Shown here piece after piece: positions 24,624-34,174 of a stretch of 64,000 nt of DNA. Source of the stretch: Geomobilimonas luticola. Lineage in GTDB: Bacteria; Desulfobacterota; Desulfuromonadia; Geobacterales; Geobacteraceae. How positions within the stretch are numbered: the stretch's first letter is position 1; every line of letters starts with the position of its first letter. The stretch covers positions 105,590 through 169,589 of the forward strand of contig NZ_JAHCVK010000006.1 in assembly GCF_018476905.1 (NCBI RefSeq), in the 5' to 3' direction. Made by a program: the position numbers and the translations under genes. A model generated the notes under the pieces. It was not told the DNA's origin. It saw nothing but the letters and a program-made list of their open reading frames with translations, and made no database searches.

Positions 24624-25724
24624 TCAGAACATGAACCTGCGCATGCTGATGTTGAGCAGTATCCCGACCCCGACCATGGAGGTGACCATGGAGGTGCCTC
24701 CGTAGGAAAAGAACGGAAGCGGGACGCCGACGACGGGGAACAGGCCGATCACCATCCCCATATTGATGACGACATGCCAGAAGAGCATGGCGGTCACCCC
24801 CACCGCCAGCAGGCTGCCGAATCGGTCGTTGCAGCGGCTGGCGATCTGCAAACCCCACAGTATGAGAAAAAGGTAGAGCAGGAGCACCACCATGCAGCCG
24901 AGGAATCCCCACTCTTCTGCAAAGACGGAGAAGGCGAAGTCCGTGTGCTGTTCGGGGAGAAAGCGGAGCTGGGTCTGGGTTCCCTGCAGATATCCCTTGC
25001 CGGCCACCCCTCCCGAACCGACAGCTATCTTGCTCTGAATGATGTGATAGCCGCTTTTCAACGGGTCACGCTCCGGGTTGAGAAAATTGAGCACCCGGTT
25101 TTTCTGGTAGTCCCGGAGGAGGAAGTGCCATGCGAGGTAGATGGAGGGAATAGCCGCCAGCACTACCGACAAGACCGTTGTCCAGCGCAGTCCGACGTAG
25201 ATGAGCATAGAACAGGCGATGAGCACCACGAGTATGGCAGTCCCCAGGTCGGGCTGTTTCATGATGAGGAGCGCCGGCCCGCCGAGCAGGAGCGCCGGGT
25301 AGAAAAGCTCGCGGAGAGTGAGCCCCTGGAACACAGGGTAGCGGCTGAAATAACGGGCAAAAACCATCACGATAACGATCTTCATCGGCTCCGACGGCTG
25401 GAGGCTGAAGAGGCCGAGGTTGAGCCAGCGGGTGGCCCCCATGGACGTCTTGCCGGCAAAGAGAACAACGACGAGGAGAAACAGCACGACACCGTAGAAC
25501 CAGAAAGCAACGTCCTCCAGCATGTGATAATCGATGCTGCATACCATGACGACGAGAAACAGACCCGCCAGGATCCAGTAGAGCTGTTTGATGAAGTACG
25601 GAGTGGTCACCACCGTGTAGGACGCCGACGCACTGTAGATATTGAAGACCCCGAGCGCTGCTATCAGCAGGGTAAGCCCGAACAGCGTCCAGTCAAAATT
25701 GGTAAACAATCGTCGATCGATCAT
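24624..25724 (-). CDS. rodA: Rod-shape peptidoglycan glycosyltransferase RodA
   Basis: SEDS-family membrane enzyme of 366 residues and about ten transmembrane helices that polymerises lipid II during elongation. Family marks: FSLQPSEPMKI, MKQPDLGTA, the large loop DPLKSGYHIIQSKIAVGSGG ... FLPEQHTDFAFSV (catalytic Asp side), and the terminal VPLPFFSYGGTSM. The start overlaps the mrdA stop by 4 nt, the usual coupling with its partner transpeptidase. Last gene of the mre operon. Confidence 0.96.
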   Translation of the reverse strand: MIDRRLFTNFDWTLFGLTLLIAALGVFNIYSASASYTVVTTPYFIKQLYWILAGLFLVVMVCSIDYHMLEDVAFWFYGVVLFLLVVVLFAGKTSMGATRWLNLGLFSLQPSEPMKIVIVMVFARYFSRYPVFQGLTLRELFYPALLLGGPALLIMKQPDLGTAILVVLIACSMLIYVGLRWTTVLSVVLAAIPSIYLAWHFLLRDYQKNRVLNFLNPERDPLKSGYHIIQSKIAVGSGGVAGKGYLQGTQTQLRFLPEQHTDFAFSVFAEEWGFLGCMVVLLLYLFLILWGLQIASRCNDRFGSLLAVGVTAMLFWHVVINMGMVIGLFPVVGVPLPFFSYGGTSMVTSMVGVGILLNISMRRFMF

Positions 25725-27649
25725 GGCTGCCCCTTCTCCGGTACCGGTACGCTTTGGCTGTTTTCCGGTGCCACCGCACCACTCTCCGCTCCCCCCTCAT
25801 CTTCTTCGTCGCCACCGCCCTTGACCGGAGCCTTGATGACCCCCTTCCCTTCGAAGTAGGCCCGCAGGATCCGGCCGGCGATGGGGGCCGCCGCGGAACC
25901 GCCATGTTCGCCATGCTCTACCACGACGGCCACGGCAACTTCCGGTTTGTCATAGGGGGCAAAAGCGACAAAGAGGGCATGGTCCCGATACTGGTACGGC
26001 ACGCCCCCTTTACTGTCGCGCATTTTGACGACCTGTGACGTACCGGTCTTCCCCGCCACCTTCACTTCGTAGAGACGGGCCATACCGCCGGTGCCCCGCG
26101 GTTCGTTGACCACCGCCAGGAGCCCCTGTTTCACCGGGCGGTATATTTCCGGGCGGAGCGCCACTTTCTTCAGCACTTCGGGAGAGAACTCCCGTAGCAC
26201 CTGGCCATCCGGGTCCACAACCCGCTTCACCAGATGCGGGCGGTAAACGGTCCCTTCGGTCGCCACGCCTGCAATCATGGCCGCGAGCTGAAGCGGCGTC
26301 GCAAGGGTATACCCCTGGCCGATGGAGACCGGCAGGGTTTCCCCCCGGAACCATTTCTTATTGTATTTCTGCTCTTTCCAGGCGGTTGTGGGAATGAGTC
26401 CCCCCTTCTCATTCTCCAGCCCCACACCGACGGGAGACCCCAGGCCGAACTCCCGGGCATAGGCGGCAATCCGGTCGACCCCGAGCCGTTCTCCCAACTG
26501 GTAGAAGTAGACATCGCACGACTCTTTGAGAGCCCGTTTCAGGTCGACCACCCCGTGCCCCTTCTTGTCCCAGCACTTGAAGGTATCTTTGCCGACGGTA
26601 TGAGCCCCCTTGCAGACCACCGTCGTGTTCTCGTCGATGAGCCCCTCCTGCAATCCGGCCAGGGCGGTGATGATCTTGAATGTCGATCCGGGGGGATATT
26701 GCCCTTTCAGGGCCTTGTTTTCGAGGGGATGACGCTTGTCGTCCAGGTACGATTTCCACTGTTGGGGAGACATGCGGCCGGTGAACAGGGAGGGGTCGAA
26801 ACCGGGATTGCTGACGAAAGCGAGTATCTCGCCGCTGTTGACGTCAATGGCCACCGCGGCGCCTGCCTTGTCGCCGAAAGACTGCTCGGCTCGCTTCTGC
26901 AGGTCACGGTCAATGGTGAGGACTATGCTGTTGCCAATCGTCGGACTCGTCTCGCTGATAGTGCGCAGATACCTTCCGCGGGCGTCGACCTCGATCTGCC
27001 TGCCACCGTCAGAACCGTGGAGATAGCGTTCCCAGCTCCGTTCGATGCCGCTCTTGCCGACGTAATCTCCCGGGTTGTAGGACCTGAACTCCTCCTTGTC
27101 CAGTTCAGCTTCGGATATCTCCCCCAGGTAACCGAAGAGATGAGCGGCCAACTGGCCGTTGCCGTACTCCCGGATCGGCTTCATCTCCACATCGAGACCA
27201 GGGAGCCGCAAACGGTTCTCTTCCAGAAATTCCAGCTGCTCGCGGCTGATACCCGAGGCGATGACGATGGGATAAAACTTGGCGCGCCCCTTCCCCTTTT
27301 CCCACTTGGCCCGCAGTTCCTCCGGGTCGAGAGCGAGATACCGTGCGAGGCTTGTCAGGAGCGCCTCCTTGTCCCTCACATCCTGGGGGACCACCGCCAC
27401 GCTGAAGGAAGGGGTATTGTTGACGAGCACATTGCCGTTGCGATCGAGGATTGCGCCGCGTGACGCCGCCACGGGGACGAAACGGAGCCTGTTGTTCTCG
27501 GAAAGTTTGCGCAGGTTGTCCGATTCTATGATCTGCAGATACCAGAGGCGGGAAAGGAGCACGAGAAACACGGCAGCAACGGCGATAGACATGCCTAACA
27601 CGCGGCGGCGGGGCTCCTTTACCTCACGTATGTAGCGTTGCCCTTTCAT
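25721..27649 (-). CDS. mrdA: Penicillin-binding protein 2
   Basis: Elongation-specific transpeptidase, 642 residues with one N-terminal membrane helix (about 20-40), a pedestal domain with LSENNRLRFVPVAASRG, and the transpeptidase domain. The catalytic triad motifs are SxxK in PGSTFKII (about 316-319), SCD in KESCDVYF (about 373) and KTG in VAGKTGTSQ (about 532). The C-terminus is Gly/Glu-rich. Start and stop overlap mreD and rodA by 4 nt each. Confidence 0.96.
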   Translation of the reverse strand: MKGQRYIREVKEPRRRVLGMSIAVAAVFLVLLSRLWYLQIIESDNLRKLSENNRLRFVPVAASRGAILDRNGNVLVNNTPSFSVAVVPQDVRDKEALLTSLARYLALDPEELRAKWEKGKGRAKFYPIVIASGISREQLEFLEENRLRLPGLDVEMKPIREYGNGQLAAHLFGYLGEISEAELDKEEFRSYNPGDYVGKSGIERSWERYLHGSDGGRQIEVDARGRYLRTISETSPTIGNSIVLTIDRDLQKRAEQSFGDKAGAAVAIDVNSGEILAFVSNPGFDPSLFTGRMSPQQWKSYLDDKRHPLENKALKGQYPPGSTFKIITALAGLQEGLIDENTTVVCKGAHTVGKDTFKCWDKKGHGVVDLKRALKESCDVYFYQLGERLGVDRIAAYAREFGLGSPVGVGLENEKGGLIPTTAWKEQKYNKKWFRGETLPVSIGQGYTLATPLQLAAMIAGVATEGTVYRPHLVKRVVDPDGQVLREFSPEVLKKVALRPEIYRPVKQGLLAVVNEPRGTGGMARLYEVKVAGKTGTSQVVKMRDSKGGVPYQYRDHALFVAFAPYDKPEVAVAVVVEHGEHGGSAAAPIAGRILRAYFEGKGVIKAPVKGGGDEEDEGGAESGAVAPENSQSVPVPEKGQP

Positions 27650-28134
27650 TGCTGAACCACCGCTCCCCTGCGGGCTGCCAGAGTGAGCACGACCGAGGTG
27701 ACAAGGGCGTTGACGAGCGCCTGGGGAAGCAGGGGAGGAAGTATGGCGGAATAGATACCGGGAGCGGCGGAAAAGAGGATGAGCAGCAGGAGCTGAAGTA
27801 TTCCGTTGCCGATGGTCGCCAGGAACACCACGAGTATCATCAGGTAACGGCTGTCGGTATAGAGCCGGTGGGCAATGCTCTGCAACAGGATGTACATGAC
27901 AAGATAGGTGAAACCGTTGAGCCCGAGGTAGAGGCCACTGAAGGTGTCCTGCAGGAGCCCGAGCAGGAAGGCGGCAACCCCTCCCAGGGGAGGCTGCTTG
28001 CGTAATCCGACCCAGGCGACGATGGTTACCAGGATGTTGGGCTGGAACGGGTCACGCAGGTAGGCAGGCAGAAGCGTCACCTGCAGAAGGAGGGCGACGG
28101 CAATGACAACGGCTATTTTCACGAATCTCAGCAT
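27646..28134 (-). CDS. mreD: Rod shape-determining protein MreD
   Basis: Small integral membrane protein (about 162 residues, five to six transmembrane segments) linking MreC to the elongasome. It is recognised by FQPNILVTIVAWVGLRK, GLLQDTFSGLYLGLNGFTYL and position. The ATG at 28134 (MLRFVK) is used; a GTG at 28152 would overlap mreC by 8 nt and is also possible. Neither has a clear ribosome site, so translation is probably coupled to mreC. Confidence 0.9.
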   Translation of the reverse strand: MLRFVKIAVVIAVALLLQVTLLPAYLRDPFQPNILVTIVAWVGLRKQPPLGGVAAFLLGLLQDTFSGLYLGLNGFTYLVMYILLQSIAHRLYTDSRYLMILVVFLATIGNGILQLLLLILFSAAPGIYSAILPPLLPQALVNALVTSVVLTLAARRGAVVQQ

Positions 28135-28144
28135 GGGCAGACCA

Positions 28145-28969
28145 TCAGTCACTGCGCTGCTTAAGCAGTACGATGACCTCTTCGAGTCGGGTTATGTTGA
28201 CCGCAGGACGGACTTCAATGGTCTGAAAGATACCGTATTCGCCCTTCTTTACCATGGCAACCTCTCCAACCGCCAGTCCCTTGGGAAAAACACCGCCGAC
28301 CCCCGAAGTGATGATCGTGTCGCCGACCTTCACATCCTCTTCCCGCAGGGTAAACTCAAGGGAACAGCGGCCACTCCCCTTCCCCTTGACCACGCCGCGG
28401 GCGCGCGACCTCTGGATCATTCCGGCCATGGAACTTGCATTATCCGTAAGCAGAAGGACCCGGGAACTGTTGCCCGCCACCTTGACCACCTGGCCCACCA
28501 CCCCCTCCGCCGCAACCACCGGCATCCCCTCCTGCAGACCGTCGGCTTCACCACGGTTGATGGTAAGGGTCTGGAACCAGGGGGCACCGTCTTCTCCGAT
28601 AACAGACGCCGTCAGGGCCGGGACCGGCAGGGAGTTCTTCAGGTCCAGGAGCTTCTTCATCCGCTCATTGGCCAGAAGCGCTTCACGGCTCTCCAGGAGG
28701 CGGCCGTTGAGGATCTTGACGCTCTCCCGCAGTTCCTTGTTCTCCCGCCGCACATCCACCAAGGCCACATAGTCGTTCCAGACACCGACAACCGCCCGGT
28801 TCACGGCGGCAATCCCGCCGTGCAGCGGTGCTGTGGCATTGAGCACGAACCGCTCGAAGAGATTGGCATGCTCACGGTTCTTCAGGTTGAGGGAGTAGAA
28901 AAGGAACGCCAGCAGCACGATCCCCCCCGTCACCAGGTGGATGCGATATTTTTTGAGAAGTTCCCACAT
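28145..28969 (-). CDS. mreC: Rod shape-determining protein MreC
   Basis: Bitopic protein of 274 residues: one membrane helix (about 12-30), a coiled coil (about 65-110, RRENKELRESVKILNGRL), then the periplasmic beta domain with VIGEDGAPWFQTLTINRGEADG and TSGVGGVFPKGLAVGEV. It positions the PBP2-RodA synthase in the periplasm. First of the mreC-mreD-mrdA-rodA block. Confidence 0.95.
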   Translation of the reverse strand: MWELLKKYRIHLVTGGIVLLAFLFYSLNLKNREHANLFERFVLNATAPLHGGIAAVNRAVVGVWNDYVALVDVRRENKELRESVKILNGRLLESREALLANERMKKLLDLKNSLPVPALTASVIGEDGAPWFQTLTINRGEADGLQEGMPVVAAEGVVGQVVKVAGNSSRVLLLTDNASSMAGMIQRSRARGVVKGKGSGRCSLEFTLREEDVKVGDTIITSGVGGVFPKGLAVGEVAMVKKGEYGIFQTIEVRPAVNITRLEEVIVLLKQRSD

Positions 28970-28989
28970 ATCAGGCCAGAAATTCGCAA

Positions 28990-29010
28990 GGGGAGACAGC
29001 CTGTCTCCCC
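28990..29010. other. GC-rich palindrome between rmlC-like and mreC genes
   Basis: GGGGAGACAG, one base, CTGTCTCCCC. It lies in the 74-nt gap and may reduce read-through or set message stability between the sugar and shape genes. No T run. Confidence 0.45.
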
Positions 29011-29043
29011 TCCGTCACACTCGTTTTCATGGTTAATCCACGG

Positions 29044-29532
29044 TCAGTCGAGACAAAAGGGTGAGCCAGCCTCTTCCTCATGGCGGATCTCGTCCACCGG
29101 CGACTTCTTGCTTTCACCGGCATAGAGCCGGTTCGGAGCATTGAAAACAATGCCGTTGTCTCCGCCGATGTTCCGGTAGGCGTGAACCACCCCCGGAGGG
29201 ACAATCACCATGAGTGGGCTGTCCACACCCGCATAGAGCACCTGCCTGACTCCACACGTGGGGGATTCCGGGCGGTGATCCCACAGGTAGACCTTGAAGT
29301 TCGACGGTCCCATGAAGCAGAAATAGTCGGTCTGGTCCAGATGCTCGTGGGGGCCGCGGGCAACTCCCGGCTGGGTCATGGAGAGATAGGCCATGACCGG
29401 CATCACCTGGGGATCGATCTCGTCACTCCGGAACAGTTCGGCAAGCCACCCCCGCTCATCGAGGAACTTGGAGAGCGGGCGCACCACCACGTCGTGAATT
29501 TTTCCCTTGGTAAACTCCCGGGGCCGGCTCAT
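29044..29532 (-). CDS. dTDP-4-dehydrorhamnose 3,5-epimerase-like cupin
   Basis: A 162-residue RmlC-type cupin. Matches include [15 protein letters not shown], the position of the RmlC catalytic His, and [17 protein letters not shown]. The body is shorter and more divergent than classical RmlC, so it may act on another nucleotide sugar or be a 3- or 5-epimerase only. ATG at 29532 after a G-rich ribosome site. It overlaps the rmlA stop by 4 nt, so the two are coupled. The other rhamnose genes (rmlB, rmlD) lie 24 kb away. Confidence 0.8.
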   Translation of the reverse strand: MSRPREFTKGKIHDVVVRPLSKFLDERGWLAELFRSDEIDPQVMPVMAYLSMTQPGVARGPHEHLDQTDYFCFMGPSNFKVYLWDHRPESPTCGVRQVLYAGVDSPLMVIVPPGVVHAYRNIGGDNGIVFNAPNRLYAGESKKSPVDEIRHEEEAGSPFCLD

Positions 29533-30428
29533 GGCTTCCCCCCCTTTCCGCACAGTTCGGTTTCGTTGTATACTCGCACCAGGTACTCGCGGTAACCGGA
29601 GTTGGGGGTGTTGTCGATGGCCCGCGCCATCCCCTGGCAGTCGATGAACCCCATGCGAAGGGCGACCTCCTCCAGGCAGGCGATCTTCAACCCCTGGCGC
29701 GCCTCAAGGGTGCCGATGAAATGGCTCGCCTCCAGCAGGCTCTGGTGGGTGCCGGTATCGAGCCAGGCAATTCCCCGGCCGAGTTTTTCCACCTGCAGTT
29801 CGCCACGGCGCAGGTATTCCAGGTTGACGTCCGTGATCTCCAACTCCCCCCGGGGGGACGGGGCCAGATTCCGGGCGATCTCCACCACCTTGCCGTCGTA
29901 CAGGTAGAGACCCGGCACGGCGTAATTGGTTTTGGGCCGGGCCGGCTTTTCCTCGATGCCGATGGCCTTCCCTTGGCTGTCGAACTCCACCACCCCGTAC
30001 CGCTCCGGGTCCTGCACGTAGTAGCCGAATATCTTCGCCCCCGAGGTAAACCGGGAGACGATCCGGTCCAGCTCCATCTTGCCGTAGAATATGTTGTCGC
30101 CAAGGATGAGACAGACCGGATCGGTTCCGATGAACTCTTCCCCGACCAGGAATGCCTGGGCGATCCCCTTCGGTTCCGGCTGGACCTTGTAGGTAAGACG
30201 GATCCCCCAGCGGGAGCCGTCACCCAGGAGCGCCTCGAAACGGGGGGTATCGTGGGGGGTGGAGATGATGAGGATATCGTCGATCCCCGCCATCATGAGG
30301 GTTGCAAGGGGGTAGTAGATCATCGGCTTGTCGTAGACCGGCTGCAACTGCTTGCTCGCAACCAGCGTGAGGGGGTAGAGCCTGCTCCCCGCCCCACCGG
30401 CAAGGATGATCCCTTTTTTCAGCGCCAT
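29529..30428 (-). CDS. rfbA: Glucose-1-phosphate thymidylyltransferase
   Basis: Makes dTDP-glucose from glucose 1-phosphate and dTTP, the first step to dTDP-rhamnose. The 299-residue protein carries the nucleotide-binding [16 protein letters not shown] at the N-terminus, then [28 protein letters not shown] and [17 protein letters not shown], all as in RmlA. It lies in the heptose gene block and is coupled to the RmlC-like cupin by a 4-nt overlap. Confidence 0.96.
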   Translation of the reverse strand: MALKKGIILAGGAGSRLYPLTLVASKQLQPVYDKPMIYYPLATLMMAGIDDILIISTPHDTPRFEALLGDGSRWGIRLTYKVQPEPKGIAQAFLVGEEFIGTDPVCLILGDNIFYGKMELDRIVSRFTSGAKIFGYYVQDPERYGVVEFDSQGKAIGIEEKPARPKTNYAVPGLYLYDGKVVEIARNLAPSPRGELEITDVNLEYLRRGELQVEKLGRGIAWLDTGTHQSLLEASHFIGTLEARQGLKIACLEEVALRMGFIDCQGMARAIDNTPNSGYREYLVRVYNETELCGKGGKP

Positions 30429-30525
30429 AGTCTTCCGCCTTCGTTACGTGAATTTCAGCGGCGAATCGCCGCTAACCAGCCCGTGGTATCACAGCACGGG
30501 AAATGCCGTCAATGCTTCTGCGCCA

Positions 30526-31089
30526 TCAAACACGCGCCGCGACGATCGCTTCCGCCGCCGCCAGGAGGTCATCGCAAACCGGCACCTCTTCCGGAACCTT
30601 TTCCGACGCCCTTTCTCCATAACCGGTCCTGACCAGGACGGGGCGGCAGCCGGCAGCCAGTCCAGCTTCCACGTCGGCAAGCTTGTCGCCGACGATGTAG
30701 GAGCGCCCGAGATCGAGCCCGAAATCGCGGGCTGCCTGGACGAGCATCCCCGGCAGGGGTTTGCGGCAGTCGCACACCGTGCGGTACGGTCCAATCCCCT
30801 CCACGGGATGATGGGGGCAGAAGTAGTAGGCGTCCACGCCGGTGTCGTAGCGGGCCAGCTCCCCGTCCAGATGCCGGTGCAGCGCCTCAACCGCCTGCTC
30901 ATCATAATAGCCGCGGGCCACCCCCGACTGGTTGGTGACCACGATCACCCGGAAACCGGCCGTACGGAGAAGCCGGATCGCCTCCGGCACCCCGGGAATG
31001 AACTCGAACTCCTCGGGGCGGTGCAGGTACTCCTTCTCCACGTTGATGGTCCCGTCCCGGTCGAGGAAGACCGCCCGCTCACTCCTCAC
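30526..31089 (-). CDS. gmhB: D-glycero-D-manno-heptose 1,7-bisphosphate 7-phosphatase
   Basis: HAD-type phosphatase of 187 residues in ADP-heptose synthesis. Motif I is FLDRDGTIN (Asp9, Asp11), with the zinc-binding loop CPHHP ... CDCRKP (about 90-110) typical of GmhB, and GDKLADVEAG as motif IV. It starts with GTG directly after the hldE stop, consistent with coupled translation. Confidence 0.95.
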   Translation of the reverse strand: MRSERAVFLDRDGTINVEKEYLHRPEEFEFIPGVPEAIRLLRTAGFRVIVVTNQSGVARGYYDEQAVEALHRHLDGELARYDTGVDAYYFCPHHPVEGIGPYRTVCDCRKPLPGMLVQAARDFGLDLGRSYIVGDKLADVEAGLAAGCRPVLVRTGYGERASEKVPEEVPVCDDLLAAAEAIVAARV

Positions 31090-32562
31090 TCAGGACTCTC
31101 CATATGTCTGGAGTATTTTTTCGATGATATTCGTCGTCGACTTCCCGTCCACGAACTCTACCAGTTCCACCCTGCCGCCGTAGGACTCGACCACATCCTT
31201 CCCCACGACCCCTTCGGGGGTGTAATCCCCCCCCTTGACCAGCACGAGCGGTTTGAGGGTTTCGATGAGGCGCAGGGGGGTGTCCTCATCGAAGATCACC
31301 ACGTAATCGATACAGTCGAGGGCGGCCAGGATGTGGGCACGCTCCCCTTCGCCGATCAGGGGGCGGCGCTCCCCCTTGAGGCGGCGGACCGACGCATCGC
31401 TGTTCAGCCCCAGGATCAGCAGGTCGCCGAGGGCTCGCGCCTTCTGCAGGTACTTCACATGTCCGGCATGGAGGAGATCGAAACAGCCGTTGGTGAAGAC
31501 GACCCGCCTCCCCTTTCGCTTCTCCTCGTCGATGATGCCGGCCAGCACGTCCAGGTTCTTGATCTTGGTGTCGCTGTCCCGGTGGCCGTGGCTGACTTCG
31601 TTGATGATCTCAGCGGGGGAGACGGTGGATGTTCCCACCTTGCCAACGGCTATCCCTGCGGCAACGTTGGCCAGACGGGATGCCTCGCCGAAACCGAGAC
31701 GGCAGGCCAGTGCCAGACCCAGCACCGCCAGGACCGTATCACCGGCGCCGGTGACGTCAAAGACCTCCCGGGCAACGGTCGGTATATGGTCGATGCCGCC
31801 ATCCTTGAGGAAGAGGGACATCCCCTGCTCGCTCCGGGTGACGAGCAGGCCGTCCAGCGCCAGGTCGCGCAGCAGGGCGGTTCCGGCCCCGATCAGGCTC
31901 TCATCGTCATGGATGGGGGTGCGGGAGGCGATCTCGGCCTCCTTCCGGTTGGGGGTGAGGATGGTAGCCCCCCGGTACTTGGCGTAATCGTTCCCCTTGG
32001 GGTCCACCACCACCGGCACCCCCGCCCGTCGGCCGCATTCGATGAGATTCGCCAGCACGCGGTGGGTCAGGACCCCCTTGAGGTAGTCGGAGACAAGCAC
32101 GACATCGTAGTTTTTCACATTGGCCTGGAGATGGGCGAGGACGCACGATTCAAACTCGGCGCCGAGGGGTTCCCGGGATTCCCGGTCGATCCGGACGATC
32201 TGCTGGTTGGCGGCGAGCACCCGGGTCTTTTTGCTCGTGGTCCGCTCCAGGTCCTCGAACAGGCCGCTCACATCGACCCCTTTGCCGCTGAAGGCATGGC
32301 GCAGGATGGTGCCGTTGTCGTCGCCGCCGATGACGCTGCAGACCCCCACCCGGCAGCCGAGGGCAACCAGGTTGTTGATGACGTTCCCCGCCCCGCCGAG
32401 CCGCATGTCCTCACGGGTGATATCCACCACCTGGACCGGCGCCTCCGGAGATATGCGCTCGGCCCTCCCCCAGAGGTACTCGTCGAGCATCAGGTCGCCG
32501 ACGACCAGGGCCCTGATCTCCCGCGCCCGGGCAAAAAGCGATTCTATTTCCTTGCGTTCCAT
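31090..32562 (-). CDS. hldE: Bifunctional heptose 7-phosphate kinase / heptose 1-phosphate adenylyltransferase
   Basis: 490-residue fusion for ADP-L-glycero-D-manno-heptose, the inner-core LPS sugar. The N-terminal ribokinase-type domain (1-320) has [16 protein letters not shown] and [13 protein letters not shown] (catalytic Asp). The C-terminal nucleotidyltransferase (about 345-490) has [17 protein letters not shown] with the HxGH signature and [10 protein letters not shown]. Length and domain order equal those of E. coli HldE. Confidence 0.96.
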   Translation of the reverse strand: MERKEIESLFARAREIRALVVGDLMLDEYLWGRAERISPEAPVQVVDITREDMRLGGAGNVINNLVALGCRVGVCSVIGGDDNGTILRHAFSGKGVDVSGLFEDLERTTSKKTRVLAANQQIVRIDRESREPLGAEFESCVLAHLQANVKNYDVVLVSDYLKGVLTHRVLANLIECGRRAGVPVVVDPKGNDYAKYRGATILTPNRKEAEIASRTPIHDDESLIGAGTALLRDLALDGLLVTRSEQGMSLFLKDGGIDHIPTVAREVFDVTGAGDTVLAVLGLALACRLGFGEASRLANVAAGIAVGKVGTSTVSPAEIINEVSHGHRDSDTKIKNLDVLAGIIDEEKRKGRRVVFTNGCFDLLHAGHVKYLQKARALGDLLILGLNSDASVRRLKGERRPLIGEGERAHILAALDCIDYVVIFDEDTPLRLIETLKPLVLVKGGDYTPEGVVGKDVVESYGGRVELVEFVDGKSTTNIIEKILQTYGES

Positions 32563-32575
32563 TGACCCTTTACCT

Positions 32576-33523
32576 TTACCTCAGCCTGTCCAGTATCCCC
32601 GCCGCCAGGAGCGGCAGCATGATCTCGTGGTGCCCCGTAATGGTATACCCCCTGCTCTGTCCGGAGGTCGGGCGCTTGACCACGTTCTGCAGCGGCCGGT
32701 AGTGCTGCTGCATGTCGAAGTTGGCGGTGGTGAAATGATCCACGTGATGTCCCAGGTTCTGGGCGATGGAAAGCGCCTTGAGAAAGACCTCGGGCAACAG
32801 GACCGCGCTCCCCACGTTGAGATAGACCCCGCCGTCCCCCAGTTCCGCCACCACCGATGCCAGGATGCGGAAATCGGTATAGCTCGCCTGGCCGATGACC
32901 GCCCCGTCGGCGGTCGGATGCTGGTGGATGATGTCGGTCCCGAGCGCCACATGCACCGTTACCGGGATCTCCCGCTCGACGCAGGTGGCAAGGAGGCTGT
33001 ACTCGCGACAGGGATTCTGGCGGGCAATGATGAAACGCCCCACCGACTCCCCAAAGCCGAGGCCGGCCGCCACCCCTTCCCTGACGGCACGGTTGATGTC
33101 GCGGCCGGTTTCCTCCGCCATGCCGAAGGTGCCGCAGTGGAGAACGGCTCCCACATCCTCGCTGGTGGCCCCGATGAGGGAGAGTTCGTAGTCATGGACG
33201 GCGCCGGCACCGTTCAGGGCAACGGCGGTAATCACGTCTGCTTCGATGAGGCTTTTGAGAACCGGCTGCAGACCGCATTTAAGAACATGGGCACCCATGG
33301 CCATGACCACCGGCTTCCCCTTGGTCCGTGCCGCAACCACGACGTCGATGACCCGCAGCAGATCCCGGGAGCCGAGCTGGTCGGGAAGCGCCGCCAGGAG
33401 GTCAGCCACCCCCATGCCGGCGGAAACCGGCCGGGCGAAATGCTCGGCGACGGTGACCTTGTTCTGCCGTTCACCCAGGGGATAGGTCTTCACCCCGCTC
33501 AAATCGATCGGTCGGTATTTCAT
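32576..33523 (-). CDS. Deoxyhypusine synthase-like protein
   Basis: A 315-residue soluble protein embedded in the heptose operon. I read distant resemblance to deoxyhypusine synthase: an Asn-Gly-Ala-Gly stretch after EADVITAVA, the [20 protein letters not shown] segment, a late VVKRP lysine near the position of the catalytic Lys, and the closing [20 protein letters not shown] that mirrors the DHS C-terminus. Bacteria lack eIF5A, so the substrate must differ, perhaps a polyamine. The gene lies 13 nt before hldE and 36 nt after gmhA, on the same strand. The family call is moderate; the function is unknown. Confidence 0.6.
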   Translation of the reverse strand: MKYRPIDLSGVKTYPLGERQNKVTVAEHFARPVSAGMGVADLLAALPDQLGSRDLLRVIDVVVAARTKGKPVVMAMGAHVLKCGLQPVLKSLIEADVITAVALNGAGAVHDYELSLIGATSEDVGAVLHCGTFGMAEETGRDINRAVREGVAAGLGFGESVGRFIIARQNPCREYSLLATCVEREIPVTVHVALGTDIIHQHPTADGAVIGQASYTDFRILASVVAELGDGGVYLNVGSAVLLPEVFLKALSIAQNLGHHVDHFTTANFDMQQHYRPLQNVVKRPTSGQSRGYTITGHHEIMLPLLAAGILDRLR

Positions 33524-33559
33524 GGCATCTATCTCGATAAAAGTAGAATCTTCCTGCTT

Positions 33560-34147
33560 TCAGGAATTCGTGGCTAAATCACCGAACATTCTGCGCTCAA
33601 CCAGGTCGCAGAGGATATGGATCATGGTGATGTGCCCTTCCTGGATGCGGGGGGTATCCTGGCTCGGCACGGTGAGATCCAGGTCGACCATCGGCCCGAT
33701 GGTTCCCCCGTCGCGGCCGAGAAAGCCGACCGTCCGGCACCCCATCTCCCGGGCCAGGCTCAGGGCCGCCAGCACATTGGGTGAATTGCCGCTCGTGGAG
33801 ATGCCGACAACCACGTCCCCCGGTGCCGCCAACGCCTCGACCTGGCGCCGGAACACCTGTTCGAAGCCGTAGTCGTTGCCGATGGCGGTCAGGATGGAGG
33901 TATCGGTAGTCAGGGCAATGGCCGGCAGGCCGCGCCGCTCCAGCTTGAAGCGACCGACTATCTCGGCCGCCAGGTGTTGGGCATCGCCGGCAGAGCCACC
34001 GTTCCCCATGACGAGCAGCTTATTCCCTTCCGAGAGGGCGGTCGCCACCAGTTCTACGGCGGCCTCCAGACGTTCTGCAAGCCGGGATTCGACGAGCTCC
34101 ATCACCTCCCGGTGGGACTGGAGCTGTGCCTTGATTTCACCTGTCAT
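33560..34147 (-). CDS. gmhA: Sedoheptulose 7-phosphate isomerase
   Basis: SIS-domain enzyme of 195 residues that starts ADP-heptose synthesis (sedoheptulose 7-phosphate to heptose 7-phosphate). It shows [36 protein letters not shown], and [15 protein letters not shown], all standard for GmhA. The ATG at 34147 has GAGG 8 nt upstream; a GTG nine bases earlier is less likely. With hldE and gmhB this completes the ADP-heptose pathway except the epimerase HldD. Confidence 0.95.
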   Translation of the reverse strand: MTGEIKAQLQSHREVMELVESRLAERLEAAVELVATALSEGNKLLVMGNGGSAGDAQHLAAEIVGRFKLERRGLPAIALTTDTSILTAIGNDYGFEQVFRRQVEALAAPGDVVVGISTSGNSPNVLAALSLAREMGCRTVGFLGRDGGTIGPMVDLDLTVPSQDTPRIQEGHITMIHILCDLVERRMFGDLATNS

Positions 34148-34174
34148 GGGAAACACCTCTTCTTCGGCAATTTA

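Noticed and set aside
26234..27463. Plus-strand 400-codon frame over mrdA
   Set aside because: Antisense shadow; mrdA has all PBP2 motifs.
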